Shown in pieces: positions 9,047-20,663 of a stretch of 64,000 nucleotides of DNA. The notes below the pieces were generated by a model. That model searched no databases, was not told where the DNA came from, and saw only the letters and a list, made by a program, of their open reading frames with translations. Numbering within the stretch: the stretch's first letter is position 1; every line of letters begins with the position of its first letter. The DNA lies in assembly GCA_028713655.1 (NCBI GenBank), contig JAQTNW010000002.1, positions 76,627 to 140,626 of the forward strand, written 5' to 3'. Made by a program: the position numbers and the translations under genes. The DNA comes from Candidatus Methylacidiphilales bacterium (GTDB lineage Bacteria > Verrucomicrobiota > Verrucomicrobiia > Methylacidiphilales > JAAUTS01).

Positions 9047-9134
9047 GGTTGTATTCATTTCCGAACGGCATACCCAAGGTAGCCCGGCTGCGCGGGACAA
9101 CCTTGCGCTGGAGGCCGCAATCCCGTTGGGATTG
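9034..9134. repeat. Three-hairpin noncoding repeat element
   Basis: Three stem-loops sit in tandem. The first is ACAACCTC-GTT-GAGGTTGT (9034-9052). The second has interrupted arms CAAGGT/ACCTTG and CCCG/CGGG (9075-9105). The third is CAATCCC-GTT-GGGATTG (9118-9134). The first and third are perfect with the same GTT loop. From memory, similar composites (a caaggtagcccg core between two small perfect hairpins) are scattered in planctomycete and verrucomicrobial genomes. Function is unknown. It occupies most of the gap before the greA gene. Confidence 0.6.
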
Positions 9135-9253
9135 TTCACGCCATGTTTTTCGAACAAGTTCCCCCTTAATCCCTTCGGCCCTCAAGGTAATTACATAAGA
9201 TTTTGATAATTCCCGTTGCATTCTTGATCCGTCTGCCCTAATCCATAAAATCG

Positions 9254-11080
9254 ATGGATAGCGACCTGCAACAGATGGTGGACTCCGAGCAACTCCCGGC
9301 TGACTTGGTTCCTAAACTCGAAAAACTCACTCCGGGCACCTGTTGCCAGCACCGAAGTTGGGGCACCGGTAAAATCCGCGAATGGGACAAGGTACTCAAC
9401 CGGATCGTCATTGATTTTCAGACCAAGGCCGGCCATCAGATGGAATTTAAATACGCCGCAGATTCCCTCATCCCCTTGCCGGACGACCATATTGAAGCCG
9501 TCAAATTGAATGATCCCGCAGGCGCACGCGAACTGGCGGCAAAAGATCCCCTGGCTCTCATGAAAATCGTGGTGCGCAGCCTGCAGAATTTTGCGACAGC
9601 GCCCCGGATCGAAGAAACCCTCTGCCCCTCCGTCATCCCCGTGGCCGATTGGAAAAAATGGTGGGAAGGCGCCAAGCGCGTGATGAAAAAAAATCCGCAC
9701 TTCAGCGTCCCGGGCAAACGTTCCGAGCCCATCCTGCTGCATGATGCGCCGCCGGATCACAAACAGGACGCCCTGGCCAGCATTGCCCAGGCCATAGGAC
9801 CCAAAGCCAAATTGTTAGCCTTGGAGGAATTGCTCAAACACTCGCGGGATCTGGATGCGCCCACCGTGGAACAAATCGTGGCCGACATCGATGCGACGAT
9901 TGCCAAGACTCCCTCCTCCCAGCAGGTGGCCGCCGTCGAACTGGCCCTGGCCCGCGACGAACTCATCGAGGAAACCACCCTGAAAGGAAAGTTTGACGCC
10001 GCTTCCGTCAGCAAATTCATCCCCCGCGACCCCCGCCCGTTTGTCAATCTTGCGGAATCCCTCAGCGCCTCGAAACAATCCCGCTATGTGCTCCGCGTCT
10101 CGGTCATTTTGGGCGAACGCTGGCACAAATTTGCGACCGACATCCTTCCCTATGCCAACGGACGCATCGCGGAAGTCGTCATTGAATCCTACAAGAAAAA
10201 CGGGCGCCTGGAGGAGGTGCTCGGCGCGGTCGAACGCCTCGTGCGCGAACGCAAACTGCATTACGACTTCCTGATCTGGATTTGCAAAAACCGCCGGAAA
10301 GAATTCCAACCGCTCATCAACGTCCAGTTGTTTTACGCGATTCTTTCCGTTCTTGAACTTGACACGCTTGAGGGCAGCCGGAAGTCCGGACGTCTCCAGG
10401 ACCTCTTGATCAGCAACAAGGATTTGATCCGCGACCTGCTCGAAGGCGCGCGCGAAGACGAGGTGCGGGATGTGACTCGCGCCATCATGCTCAGCCCGAT
10501 TTTTGACGAGCTCGACAAGCGCTCCGTCCTGGCCACGCTCGTCAAACTGTACCCGTTCATCCAGGTCATGATCATCGGCGGGGAAAACAAGTCCGAAAAC
10601 ATTTCGTTTGTTGTTTCCTGGGACAGCCTCGCCAAACGCAAAACCGAGCTCGAGGAAATCATCACGAAAAAAATCCCGGAAAACAGCCGGGACATCGCGG
10701 TCGCCCGCTCCTACGGCGATTTGCGGGAGAACAGCGAATTCAAGGCGGCCAAGGAAATGCAAAGCGTGCTCATGCGCAGGCGGGCCGAGTTGGAATCCAT
10801 GCTGCTGCGCGCCCAGGGCACCGACTTCAAAGGCGCGGACACCTCCGCCGTCAACATCGGCACCATCGTGGATCTGGTGGACCTGAATGCCGGCGAAAAA
10901 CTTTGCTACACCATTCTCGGCGCCTGGGACAGCGAACCTGAAAAGGGGATCATTTCCTATCTGACGCCTGTCGCGCAGGGGCTCCATAAAAAAGCCGTCG
11001 GTGATACGGCCGACGTGACGTTCGACAATGGAGAGACCCGCAAGGTGCGCATTGAAGCGATCCGCGCCTATAATCCCTGA
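9254..11080 (+). CDS. greA: GreA-family transcription elongation factor, long form
   Basis: A 608-residue protein. Only the last ~150 residues are GreA-like: a coiled coil (from about SLAKRKTELEEII) with the catalytic tip YGDLRENSEFKAAKE, where D489 and E492 match the acidic pair that Gre factors insert into the RNA polymerase channel to stimulate cleavage of backtracked RNA. A C-terminal FKBP-like domain (about 535-605, VGDTADVTFDNGETRKVRIEAI) follows. Residues 1-450 form a mostly helical extension that begins with a short beta-rich segment (SWGTGKIREWDKVLNRIVID). Usual GreA is about 158 residues; chlamydial GreA also has a long extension, which supports a PVC origin. What the extension does is unknown. 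Confidence 0.85.
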   Translation: MDSDLQQMVDSEQLPADLVPKLEKLTPGTCCQHRSWGTGKIREWDKVLNRIVIDFQTKAGHQMEFKYAADSLIPLPDDHIEAVKLNDPAGARELAAKDPLALMKIVVRSLQNFATAPRIEETLCPSVIPVADWKKWWEGAKRVMKKNPHFSVPGKRSEPILLHDAPPDHKQDALASIAQAIGPKAKLLALEELLKHSRDLDAPTVEQIVADIDATIAKTPSSQQVAAVELALARDELIEETTLKGKFDAASVSKFIPRDPRPFVNLAESLSASKQSRYVLRVSVILGERWHKFATDILPYANGRIAEVVIESYKKNGRLEEVLGAVERLVRERKLHYDFLIWICKNRRKEFQPLINVQLFYAILSVLELDTLEGSRKSGRLQDLLISNKDLIRDLLEGAREDEVRDVTRAIMLSPIFDELDKRSVLATLVKLYPFIQVMIIGGENKSENISFVVSWDSLAKRKTELEEIITKKIPENSRDIAVARSYGDLRENSEFKAAKEMQSVLMRRRAELESMLLRAQGTDFKGADTSAVNIGTIVDLVDLNAGEKLCYTILGAWDSEPEKGIISYLTPVAQGLHKKAVGDTADVTFDNGETRKVRIEAIRAYNP

Positions 11081-11126
11081 GTATTACCTTAACCCCAACA
11101 CCAACCCACTAACATAGATTAATTAA

Positions 11127-12792
<1,666 letters not shown>

Positions 12793-12884
12793 ATGTCCCG
12801 CTTTTGATTCAGGCCTGCTTATGACGCAAGAAATTTTTCACTTCGTGTTGTCATGAACAAAACTAATCCCTAAATTGCATCATT

Positions 12885-13874
12885 ATGAAAAAGCCCATTC
12901 GTGTTGCTGTTACCGGCGCTGCCGGACAGATCGGTTACTCCCTCCTCTTCCGCATTGCCTCAGGCGCCATGTTCGGCCCCGAGCAACCGCTCATCCTCCA
13001 ATTGATTGAAGCCCCAATTGAAAAGGCCCTCAAGGCCCTCGAAGGCGTCGCCATGGAACTCGAAGATTGCGCGTTCCCGCTGCTCAAAGGCATTGTGCAA
13101 ACCGGTGATGCGCGCGTTGGCTTCAAGGACGCCAATTGGTGCCTGCTCATCGGTGCCAAACCCCGCGGGCCCGGCATGGAACGCGCCGACCTGCTCAAGG
13201 ACAACGGAAAAATTTTCATCGAACAAGGAAAAATCATCGACGAAGTCGCGGCTGACGACGCCCGCGTTGCCGTGGTCGGAAACCCTGCCAACACCAACTG
13301 CATGATCGCCGCCAGCCAGGCCAAACGCCTGCCTGCCGAACGTTTCACCGCGATGGTTCGCCTCGACCAAAACCGCGCACAGACCCAGCTCGCCAAAAAA
13401 GCCGGCGTGGATCTGACCGCCGTGAAAGACATCTTTATCTACGGCAACCACAGTCCGACCATGTTCCCCGCCTTCAACCACGCCACCATCAACGGCAAAC
13501 CTGTTGTTGAAGTCATCGAAGACAAGGAATGGCTCAAAGGAGCGTTTTGCGAAACCGTCGGCAAGCGCGGCGCGGCGATCATTGCCGCCCGAGGCGCATC
13601 TTCGGCCGCATCGGCCGCCAATGCTCTCGTGGACCATGTGCATGATCTCGTCACGCCTGGCGCAATCCATTCTGTGGCTGTCAAATCAAACGGCGCCTAT
13701 GGATTCGATCCCAATGTCTGGGCCGGCATGCCCGTCCGCACGACAACCCCCGGCAGTTATGAGGCCATCATCAACTACGAATTCTGCTGTGATTTCCCCA
13801 AGGGCAAGCTGGCGGCAACCAACAAGGAACTTGTTGAAGAACGTTCCTTTGTCGCCTCCATGATCGGCGCCTGA
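12885..13874 (+). CDS. mdh: Malate dehydrogenase
   Basis: A 329-residue NAD-dependent malate dehydrogenase of the cytosolic-like (SF1) group, oxidising malate to oxaloacetate in the TCA cycle. It has the nucleotide-binding [15 protein letters not shown], the substrate arginines in [42 protein letters not shown], and the catalytic-histidine loop [10 protein letters not shown]. Length is as expected. It stands alone after the divIC-like gene; the downstream gap carries repeats. Confidence 0.96.
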   Translation: MKKPIRVAVTGAAGQIGYSLLFRIASGAMFGPEQPLILQLIEAPIEKALKALEGVAMELEDCAFPLLKGIVQTGDARVGFKDANWCLLIGAKPRGPGMERADLLKDNGKIFIEQGKIIDEVAADDARVAVVGNPANTNCMIAASQAKRLPAERFTAMVRLDQNRAQTQLAKKAGVDLTAVKDIFIYGNHSPTMFPAFNHATINGKPVVEVIEDKEWLKGAFCETVGKRGAAIIAARGASSAASAANALVDHVHDLVTPGAIHSVAVKSNGAYGFDPNVWAGMPVRTTTPGSYEAIINYEFCCDFPKGKLAATNKELVEERSFVASMIGA

Positions 13875-13893
13875 AAAAGAAAAAGCTCGGAAT

Positions 13894-13990
13894 TTAACGC
13901 AAAGACGCCAAGGCGCAAAGGAAAGCCGAATGACCGGGTGGGTATGGAACAATCTGCTCCCATTCCCCTGACAAGGGGGAAGAGAAGGGG
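13894..13990. repeat. Dispersed intergenic repeat mosaic downstream of mdh
   Basis: The gap contains acgcaaagacgccaaggcgc (13897-13916) and then tcccctgacaagggggaaga (about 13964-13983). Both blocks reappear in the same order at 21755-21893, downstream of the SurA-like gene, and in variant form at 8785-8886. Shared order suggests they move or are copied as a unit. No gene seen. Confidence 0.6.
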
Positions 13991-14065
13991 GTTTTGTTTG
14001 CCGCAAAAAAACGTCCGACAGAGGACCGGATTCGTCCGGTGCGCGAACATTTTTTGCCACAGTAT

Positions 14066-14102
14066 GTGAAGATACTCCAACCGTAAGGTTGGGGAGCTTC
14101 AC
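14066..14102 (-). terminator. Long hairpin at the end of infA
   Basis: Nested arms GTGAAG/CTTCAC (14066-14071 with 14097-14102) and CCAACC/GGTTGG with a four-base loop form an extended imperfect stem-loop that spans the infA stop codon. There is no T-run on either side, so this is not a textbook intrinsic terminator. It may end or stabilise the infA transcript. Confidence 0.35.
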
Positions 14103-14374
14103 CTGCGGCGCTGGTGGGGAAGTGCGACGGAGAGAGCGGGATTATTGGGGTCCTGGCCTTCCCGGCAACGATAGGTAATGCGGCCTTTGGAAAGGTCGTA
14201 CGGGCTCATTTCCATCTTCACTTTGTCGCCGATATTGAGGCGGATGAAGTTTTTCCGCATTTTGCCGGAGATATGGGCCAGTACTTCATGGCCATTAACG
14301 AGCTCGACACGAAAGGTGGTGCCTTTCATGACTGCTTTGATTTTTCCTTCAACTTCGATGGTTTCGCCTGCCAC
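14099..14374 (-). CDS. infA: Translation initiation factor IF-1
   Basis: A 91-residue protein with the S1-like OB fold of IF-1: [39 protein letters not shown], and [24 protein letters not shown]-1 binds the 30S A-site and helps start translation. It carries about 18 extra C-terminal residues (from [10 protein letters not shown]) compared with the 72-residue E. coli protein. It is encoded alone, facing mdh. The 270-bp region upstream (14375-14645) holds the promoters of this gene and of the lipoprotein gene; nothing else is recognisable there. Confidence 0.95.
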   Translation of the reverse strand: MAGETIEVEGKIKAVMKGTTFRVELVNGHEVLAHISGKMRKNFIRLNIGDKVKMEMSPYDLSKGRITYRCREGQDPNNPALSVALPHQRRR

Positions 14375-14660
14375 AATAATTCCGTATTTTTAGTTAGCCT
14401 AGCCCTTCATCATAACGAAAGGTGAAGAGTTGGCCAATGAAAAATTTAAGGAGTTGGAAATGCCTAAGCATCCGGCCTTTGTGATTTTTGAGTGCGAGGG
14501 CAGGCGGCCAAGGGAATCTTGCTCCTTGACGGGCTGAATCAAGGTCACTAATCCTGCCATTAGCAAAGGGACTGAGTACGGGCAAGGCTGGGCAGTTGCT
14601 GGTATTTTATAGGGGGCGAGAAGCGTTGATATCTTACAAAAGGTAATGCGGAGCTGTGTT

Positions 14661-15452
14661 ATGAAAGGGTACATGAATCACAGAGTGGCCGTCGGAGCGG
14701 CTTTCGGAGCAATCGTTTTGACGATTGCCGCTGTGGTTTCGTGTCGTAATGACTCCAAGGCAGGCGCAGGGGTGGCTGCATCGCCCGCGCCAGGTTCGGT
14801 TTCGTCACAGCCTGCGCCTTTTATGCCGGAGAAAAGTGACACGAATACGCACACTTCCAGCACGGCCCAGGGTACTGTAAATCCCAGCCCTTGTAAAAAT
14901 ACCCCCGGTACTCCGGATCTTAAAACAGCGGGAAAGCAGCAAGTCCCGGCCGTGAGAACCACGGGGAAAAAACAGAGCGATAGGCCGGGCGCATACGTTC
15001 AGGACAAGGTTTTGCATAAACAACACGACGGAGTTTCCAACAGCGGGCTGGTGTTGGCAGCGGCCGGACCCGATGATGCCCTGCGGATCGCGAAAGATTG
15101 GAACATTCCCGGCAAGAACTATCCGGAGCAATGCCAGCCGTTTGCAGACGAGCTTTTTCGCCGCATGGATGCGGCCGGCGTTGAGGCGTACAAAGTGAAA
15201 TTCAGTTGGGAGAGTTATAATTTTACCGCACGCACCCGGAACGGAGCCCATGTGATGGTCGTGTTCAAGGATGCCCGGGGGCGGTATTACGGCATGGACA
15301 ACATGGCCTTGCAGCCAGTGTGGCTCCGCGGCGATTCTGCGGAAGCATGGACGGAATTTTTTGCTGGAATGGATCTGGGGGTCCGGGTTTTGGATTGTGT
15401 GGCCAGCCGTGCGGCGCGGAATCATGCAAGGGCTGTTGTGGCTGTTCGGTAA
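14661..15452 (+). CDS. Putative lipoprotein with a Cys-His-Asp arrangement
   Basis: A 263-residue protein I do not recognise by name. A hydrophobic signal ends in the lipobox-like AAVVSC (C28), so it is probably a lipoprotein. Residues about 30-110 are Ser/Pro/Thr/Lys-rich and low in complexity, as in a surface linker. The C-terminal ~120 residues look folded: PEQCQPFADELFRRM, then GVEAYKVKFSW, GAHVMVVFKDARGRYYGMDN. The order Cys ... His ... Asp with these spacings resembles transglutaminase-like cysteine peptidases. The ATG at 14661 is chosen for a GGAG 8 bases upstream; an earlier in-frame ATG lies at 14646. Confidence 0.6.
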   Translation: MKGYMNHRVAVGAAFGAIVLTIAAVVSCRNDSKAGAGVAASPAPGSVSSQPAPFMPEKSDTNTHTSSTAQGTVNPSPCKNTPGTPDLKTAGKQQVPAVRTTGKKQSDRPGAYVQDKVLHKQHDGVSNSGLVLAAAGPDDALRIAKDWNIPGKNYPEQCQPFADELFRRMDAAGVEAYKVKFSWESYNFTARTRNGAHVMVVFKDARGRYYGMDNMALQPVWLRGDSAEAWTEFFAGMDLGVRVLDCVASRAARNHARAVVAVR

Positions 15453-15708
15453 AGTGGGCGAGATGCGGATGGTTTTTTCTTCACATTCTTCGGCGCAGCT
15501 TGACTTGTGCTAATAGGCGGATTAAACTGACTACTGCAAGGCAAGCTCGTTTCTGCGGGGGATTCATTCAGGAGTGCTCTTTTATCTTTCCCGGCCCCAT
15601 TCTCGACAGAATCCGCCGTGTGAATTCCATGTCCCTGAGTTTGTGTGACGAACCGCCCTGCCGGTGGCAAGATTTCATTCAGGAAACAACATTGTGGCAA
15701 CTTCAGCT

Positions 15709-17268
15709 ATGAAAACGCAAATCAAGATTTTGCATTTGGAAGACAGCCTCATGGATGCGGAATTGATCACCGCAAAACTGCGGGCGGGAGGCCTGAAATT
15801 TGAATCCATACGGGTCGAGAACCGTGACAACTTCCTGGCTGCCCTGAAGAAAGGCGGATTCGATTTGATTTTGGCGGATCGTACCACGCCGACATTCGAC
15901 GGTATTTCCGCCCTTCAAGCGGCCCGGACGTACACGCCCGATGTGCCGTTTATTTTTGTTTCGGGCACCCTCGAAGAAGAAGTGGCGATTGAGTCGTTGA
16001 AAAATGGGGCGACAGATTATGTTCTCAAGCACCGGTTGTCCCGCCTCGTGCCGGCCATCAGCCGTGCATTGGACGAAGTCATCATCAGGAAAAAGCAAAA
16101 GCAACTCGAACAGCAGTTGATCCAGGCGCAGAAAATGGAGGGATTGGGCACCCTGGCCGGTGGAATCGCGCACGATTTCAACAATATCCTGACCGTCATC
16201 CAGTTTCACGCGACACTGTTGGCCCAGAAAGGCCACAGCGAGGCGGAGCTTGCTGAGGTGTCGGCCATTATCAAGACCGCAACCGAGCGCGGCGCCAGCC
16301 TTGTCAAACAATTGATGGCTTTTGCAAGAAAATCCGAGGCCGTTCAATCGCAAGTCGATGTGAACACGTTTGTGGAGGACCTGCTCAAAATGCTGCGCCG
16401 GACCTTTCCCCGAAACATTGCCTTTGAAAAAAAACTGGCGCACGGCCTTCCCTCGCTTGTGTCAGACCAGGGCCAATTGCATCAGGCGTTGCTGAACCTC
16501 TGCGTGAATGCGCGGGACGCCATGCCGAACGGAGGAAAGCTGTCGATCACAACGGGAAAAATTTCAGGAAAGTCGCTTGCGGCTCGTTATCCTCAGGCCA
16601 AGCGTGAGGAATATATCTTCATTGAAGTCGAGGACAATGGAAGCGGCATGGATAAGGACACGCAAAAGCGTATTTTCGACCCCTTTTTTACAACCAAGGG
16701 AATCGACAAGGGAACGGGCCTTGGCCTGGCGGTTGTGTATGGCATTGTTCAAAGCCATAACGGGTTCATTGAGGTGGACAGCCAGCCCGGCCGCGGCACG
16801 CGGTTTGAACTTTATTTTCCATGGGCGGCGAAAACAGCGCAGGTGGCCGATGACACTGAAGCTGGGAAGCCGCCAATGCCCGGTGGCAACGAGACAATCC
16901 TGTTGGTTGAGGATGAGCCCTTGCTGCTGGATTTGGTAAAACAATTGCTCCAGGCACGGGGATACAAAGTGATTTCGGCACAGGATGGTGTGGAAGCCGT
17001 TGAAACTTTTTCCCGGCACAGTCAGGAAATCGACATGGTCCTGTCCGATATGGGTTTGCCCAGGCAGGACGGCTTGCGGGCGTTTCTCGACATAAAGAAA
17101 ATAAAACCGGATGTGAAGGCGGCGCTATGCAGCGGATCTTTGGAGCCCCGCATCAAGTCCCAGATGCTGATGGCCGGGGTGAAGGATTTTATTTTAAAAC
17201 CGTTTGAACCGCACCAGATCCTGAAAAAAGTCCGGGATATTTTGGATGCGGATAAAACCGGAGCTTAA
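15709..17268 (+). CDS. Hybrid sensor histidine kinase (REC-HisKA-HATPase-REC)
   Basis: A 519-residue soluble hybrid kinase. Residues about 6-125 are a receiver domain with D57 in [10 protein letters not shown] helix leads to the phosphoacceptor H155 in [11 protein letters not shown]. The ATPase domain (about 245-370) shows [29 protein letters not shown] and [15 protein letters not shown]-terminal receiver (about 395-510) carries D447 in MVLSDMGLP. There is no sensor or membrane segment, so the N-terminal receiver probably takes the input from another kinase. The ATG at 15709 is preferred over an upstream GTG at 15664 because the receiver fold begins there. No cognate regulator is adjacent. 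Confidence 0.92.
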   Translation: MKTQIKILHLEDSLMDAELITAKLRAGGLKFESIRVENRDNFLAALKKGGFDLILADRTTPTFDGISALQAARTYTPDVPFIFVSGTLEEEVAIESLKNGATDYVLKHRLSRLVPAISRALDEVIIRKKQKQLEQQLIQAQKMEGLGTLAGGIAHDFNNILTVIQFHATLLAQKGHSEAELAEVSAIIKTATERGASLVKQLMAFARKSEAVQSQVDVNTFVEDLLKMLRRTFPRNIAFEKKLAHGLPSLVSDQGQLHQALLNLCVNARDAMPNGGKLSITTGKISGKSLAARYPQAKREEYIFIEVEDNGSGMDKDTQKRIFDPFFTTKGIDKGTGLGLAVVYGIVQSHNGFIEVDSQPGRGTRFELYFPWAAKTAQVADDTEAGKPPMPGGNETILLVEDEPLLLDLVKQLLQARGYKVISAQDGVEAVETFSRHSQEIDMVLSDMGLPRQDGLRAFLDIKKIKPDVKAALCSGSLEPRIKSQMLMAGVKDFILKPFEPHQILKKVRDILDADKTGA

Positions 17269-17290
17269 AACAGGAATTCGATTGGCCGCG

Positions 17291-17425
17291 AACTCCGACA
17301 TCCGTCGCGAGCGGGAATGCGCAAAAGACGCAAAATTTGAAACGGAATGCTTGAAACCTTTGAGTTCTTTTGCGTTTCTCGCGCCAAAAATCCGCGTTTA
17401 TCCGTGTGCATCCGTGGTTCTACGC
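17291..17425. repeat. Dispersed intergenic repeats upstream of mfd
   Basis: This stretch carries aactccgacatccgtcgcga (17291-17310), which recurs with one change at 21690 and 50911, then a gcaaaagacgcaaaa piece, and tttatccgtgtgcatccgtg (about 17397-17416), which recurs at 62300. It is part of the 275-bp gap between the hybrid kinase and mfd. No gene seen. Confidence 0.55.
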
Positions 17426-17543
17426 AAGTTTAAAGCTTCCTTTATCTTTGCGTCCTTTCTGTAAAAAATGTGTTTCCCGTCGTGTGAAAAATCTTTTCAT
17501 ATTCCGGATGGCAGAGCTCCGGATCTTTCCCTAATCTCAATTT

Positions 17544-20500
17544 ATGCCCGAACCCGGATTGGCTCAATTGCTGCATCATCCGGCTTTGGCCCGATTTTTC
17601 CACGCCTGGGACGCCAAGAAGGAAATTTGCCTGCATTCCCTGCCGGCAAGCGCCCAGGCCTATTTGCTGGCGGCATGGCGGCTTCAACATCCGGAACTCG
17701 CCATGGCGGTATTGGCGCCGTCCGTGCGGTTGCAGGAGGAAATTTCAAACGACCTGGAAGCATGGAAATGCGAGGCCCTGGTTTTTCCCGAAACCGGGGG
17801 CCTTGGACCCGGTGCCGCGCAAGATCCGGACTTGCAGGCTGAAACCCAGGACGCGTTGCATGCCTTGCTGGACAATTCCAACCGGCTGCTGATCGCCACG
17901 GAAAGCGCCTGGGAAAGAAAGCTTCCGCCACCCGGCTTGTTCAAAAAAAGCCTGCTTGCAATCCGGCGGGGCATTGCCTTGCCAATGGAAAATTTCCTCC
18001 AGGATTTGATCCGGGCCGGATACCAGCAGGAAGGCATGGCCGGCCAGCGGGGCCAGTTTTCGCGGCGCGGCGGAATCATGGATGTTTTTTCCTGGAACGG
18101 ACAAATGCCGCTGCGCATTGAATGGTTCGGGGATGAAATCGAATCCATCCGGGAATTCGATCCCGCAGACCAGCAATCCATCCGGCAACTAACATCCGCC
18201 TCGGTTTCGCTTGCGGTGCTGGAACAGGACCCGGAAAGTTCGGTTTCTCTTGCCTCTTATTTTCAGCCCGTCCTGATTTATCTGGGCGCCCGCGAGGCGT
18301 CCTCGGTGGAAGCGCTGGATTTTATCGAGCATGGCTTTTTGCACGAAAATTCCCAGGACCCGGTCTTGCAGGAAAACCGGCGCAGGCTTTTGTCGAGGCA
18401 GTTGGGTGACTGGCTGGATGAGGATTGGGAGGTTTGGATCAGCAGCAACAACGAGGGCGAGGAGCAGCGTTTGCGCGAATGGCTGCGCGAACAAAACCTG
18501 CCCGGTTTGGAGGAGGGGAAGGCCCGCTTCCACTTTTGCCAAAGCCCGCTGTTGAGGGGCTTTGCATGGCCTTCAGAACGGCTGGCCTTGCTGACCGATG
18601 CCGAGATTTTCGGGCGCTACCAGACCTTGCGTTCCCTGCGGCGGACCGCGCGGGCGCAGGCTGTGCGGTCGCGGCTGGCGGCGGTCGATTTTTCGGATCT
18701 GCAGGATGGCGACAACGTGGTGCATGTTGAGCATGGCATTGCGCTGTATGGCGGGATGCAGGAATTGCCTTCGGCGCAGGGCGACGCCATGCAGCAGGTG
18801 CTGGTTTTGCAGTTTGCCGAAGGCGCCAAGTTGTACGTGCCGCTCGAGCAAGCCTATCTGGTCTCGAAATATGTCGGTGTCGGGAAAAGGAATCCTGCGC
18901 TGGACACCCTGGGAGGCAGCCGCTGGGAGCGGGCGAAACGGCAGGCGGAGCGGGCGGTGTATGACTATGCGGCCGAGCTGTTGAAAATCCAGGCCGAGCG
19001 GGAAACACTGGTTGGCACGGCCTTCCCAGCGGACACGCCGTGGCAGAATGAATTTGAAGCGGCCTTTCTTTACGAGGAAACGCCGGACCAGATCCGGTCG
19101 ATTGCGGAGGTGAAACAGGACATGGAAAGTCGGCGTCCGATGGACCGCTTGATTTGCGGGGATGTGGGTTTTGGCAAAACGGAAGTCGCCATCCGGGCCG
19201 CATTCAAGGCGGCGACGGCGGGCAGGCAGGTGGCTTTTCTGGTTCCTACCACAGTGCTGGCGCAGCAACATTACGAAACCCTGGGGGAGCGCCTGGCGGA
19301 TTACCCGGTGAACATCGGACTCCTGAGCCGCTTCCAATCCCCCGCACAGCAGCGCCGGGTGGTGGAACAACTGGCTTCGGGCGGGGTGGATATTGTGGTG
19401 GGGACCCACCGGTTGATTTCGCGCGATGTGAAATTCAAAAACCTCGGGCTTGTCATCATCGATGAAGAACAGCGGTTCGGTGTCAGGCAAAAGGAGCAGT
19501 TTAAGCGGAATTTTCGCCTGGTGGATGTGCTGACCCTGTCGGCTACGCCGATTCCACGCACGTTGTATCTTTCTCTCATGGGGGCCCGGGACATGAGCAC
19601 CATTGAAACGGCGCCCCGAAACCGCCTTCCGGTGGAGACAACGATCTGCGCTTATGATGAGCGGATGATCCGCGCGGCCATAGAACGGGAAGTCCGGCGC
19701 GGCGGGCAGGTTTATTATCTGCACAACCGTGTGCAGACGATCGATGTGGTGGCCCGGCGGCTGGCTTTTTTGGTGCCGGATGCGCGGATTGACATCGGGC
19801 ACGGACAGATGGCGGAGGATGAGCTGGAGGACGTGATGCACCGCTTTGTCAATGCGAAGACGGACGTCCTGGTTTCCACAACGATCATCGAAAGCGGCAT
19901 TGATATTCCGAATGCCAACACGATCATTATCGACCGGGCGGACCGCTTCGGCCTTGCGGACTTGTACCAATTGCGCGGGAGGGTCGGGCGCGGCCAGAAC
20001 CGGGCACATGCCATTTTGCTCCTGCCGCGGGACCTGCAGGGAGGCGACGCGGGCAAGCGGGTGGAGGCGATCCGGCAGTATTCACAACTGGGGGCGGGGT
20101 TCAAGATAGCGATGCGCGACCTGGAGATCCGGGGCGCCGGAAATTTGTTAGGAACCGCCCAAAGCGGGCATATTGTGGCGGTCGGCTTTGAACTGTACTG
20201 CCGGCTTTTGAAAAAGGCGGTGGCTTCGTTGAAGGGCAAGGCCCCGGAATCCCTGCCCGAAACGCGCCTGCATCTGGACTTTCTAAGGGTGGGTGGGAGC
20301 GAGGAAACCGCAGACGCCTTTATTCCGCACTCCTACATGCCTGAAGTGCGCTGGCGGATCGCCGCCTACCGGGAACTTTCGGAATTGCAGAGACTGGAAG
20401 AATGGGAGAGTCTAAGGGTGCGGTGGAAGGACCGCTTTGGCCGCTGGCCTGAATCCGTGGAGTTGCTCTTGTTTTACAATCGTGCTAGGATTCAGGCTGC

Positions 20501-20663
20501 ACTTGCAAAGATCGCCAGTGTTGAAACAAAGGAAGACAAACTGATGATTTTTCGGAACGGGGACTATGTGATGGTCGGCGGGAAATTTCCAAGATTGTCT
20601 AAAACAGAGATCAAGGCGAGATTGCAGGAAATCGAAAAATGGATTTTATCGTTAAAAAACTGA
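17544..20663 (+). CDS. mfd: Transcription-repair coupling factor Mfd
   Basis: A 1039-residue ATP-driven translocase that removes RNA polymerase stalled at DNA damage and recruits UvrA. In order: a UvrB-like N-terminal module (GQFSRRGGIMDVFSWNG, LRIEWFGDEIESIREFD, about 150-210), a CarD-like RNA-polymerase-interaction domain (NVVHVEHGIALYGGM, from about 390), a superfamily 2 helicase motor with Walker A GDVGFGKTE (K545) and the Walker B box DEEQ (640-643), motif VI region QLRGRVGRG, and the C-terminal TRCF domain. It is about 100 residues shorter than E. coli Mfd, mainly at the N-terminus. Its last 25 bases overlap the SurA-like gene. Confidence 0.96.
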   Translation: MPEPGLAQLLHHPALARFFHAWDAKKEICLHSLPASAQAYLLAAWRLQHPELAMAVLAPSVRLQEEISNDLEAWKCEALVFPETGGLGPGAAQDPDLQAETQDALHALLDNSNRLLIATESAWERKLPPPGLFKKSLLAIRRGIALPMENFLQDLIRAGYQQEGMAGQRGQFSRRGGIMDVFSWNGQMPLRIEWFGDEIESIREFDPADQQSIRQLTSASVSLAVLEQDPESSVSLASYFQPVLIYLGAREASSVEALDFIEHGFLHENSQDPVLQENRRRLLSRQLGDWLDEDWEVWISSNNEGEEQRLREWLREQNLPGLEEGKARFHFCQSPLLRGFAWPSERLALLTDAEIFGRYQTLRSLRRTARAQAVRSRLAAVDFSDLQDGDNVVHVEHGIALYGGMQELPSAQGDAMQQVLVLQFAEGAKLYVPLEQAYLVSKYVGVGKRNPALDTLGGSRWERAKRQAERAVYDYAAELLKIQAERETLVGTAFPADTPWQNEFEAAFLYEETPDQIRSIAEVKQDMESRRPMDRLICGDVGFGKTEVAIRAAFKAATAGRQVAFLVPTTVLAQQHYETLGERLADYPVNIGLLSRFQSPAQQRRVVEQLASGGVDIVVGTHRLISRDVKFKNLGLVIIDEEQRFGVRQKEQFKRNFRLVDVLTLSATPIPRTLYLSLMGARDMSTIETAPRNRLPVETTICAYDERMIRAAIEREVRRGGQVYYLHNRVQTIDVVARRLAFLVPDARIDIGHGQMAEDELEDVMHRFVNAKTDVLVSTTIIESGIDIPNANTIIIDRADRFGLADLYQLRGRVGRGQNRAHAILLLPRDLQGGDAGKRVEAIRQYSQLGAGFKIAMRDLEIRGAGNLLGTAQSGHIVAVGFELYCRLLKKAVASLKGKAPESLPETRLHLDFLRVGGSEETADAFIPHSYMPEVRWRIAAYRELSELQRLEEWESLRVRWKDRFGRWPESVELLLFYNRARIQAALAKIASVETKEDKLMIFRNGDYVMVGGKFPRLSKTEIKARLQEIEKWILSLKN

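Noticed and set aside
9815-10987. 390-codon minus-strand frame inside the greA gene
   Set aside because: It is antisense to a protein with an intact GreA catalytic tip. The frame stays open only because of the codon bias of the real gene.
14541-14640. Possible tRNA or small RNA upstream of the lipoprotein gene
   Set aside because: I looked for a cloverleaf with a T-loop and an acceptor stem and found none. The stretch shows no stable stem-loop.
18573-20009. 478-codon minus-strand frame inside mfd
   Set aside because: Mfd motifs are complete on the other strand. The antisense product shows no domain, signal or plausible start context.
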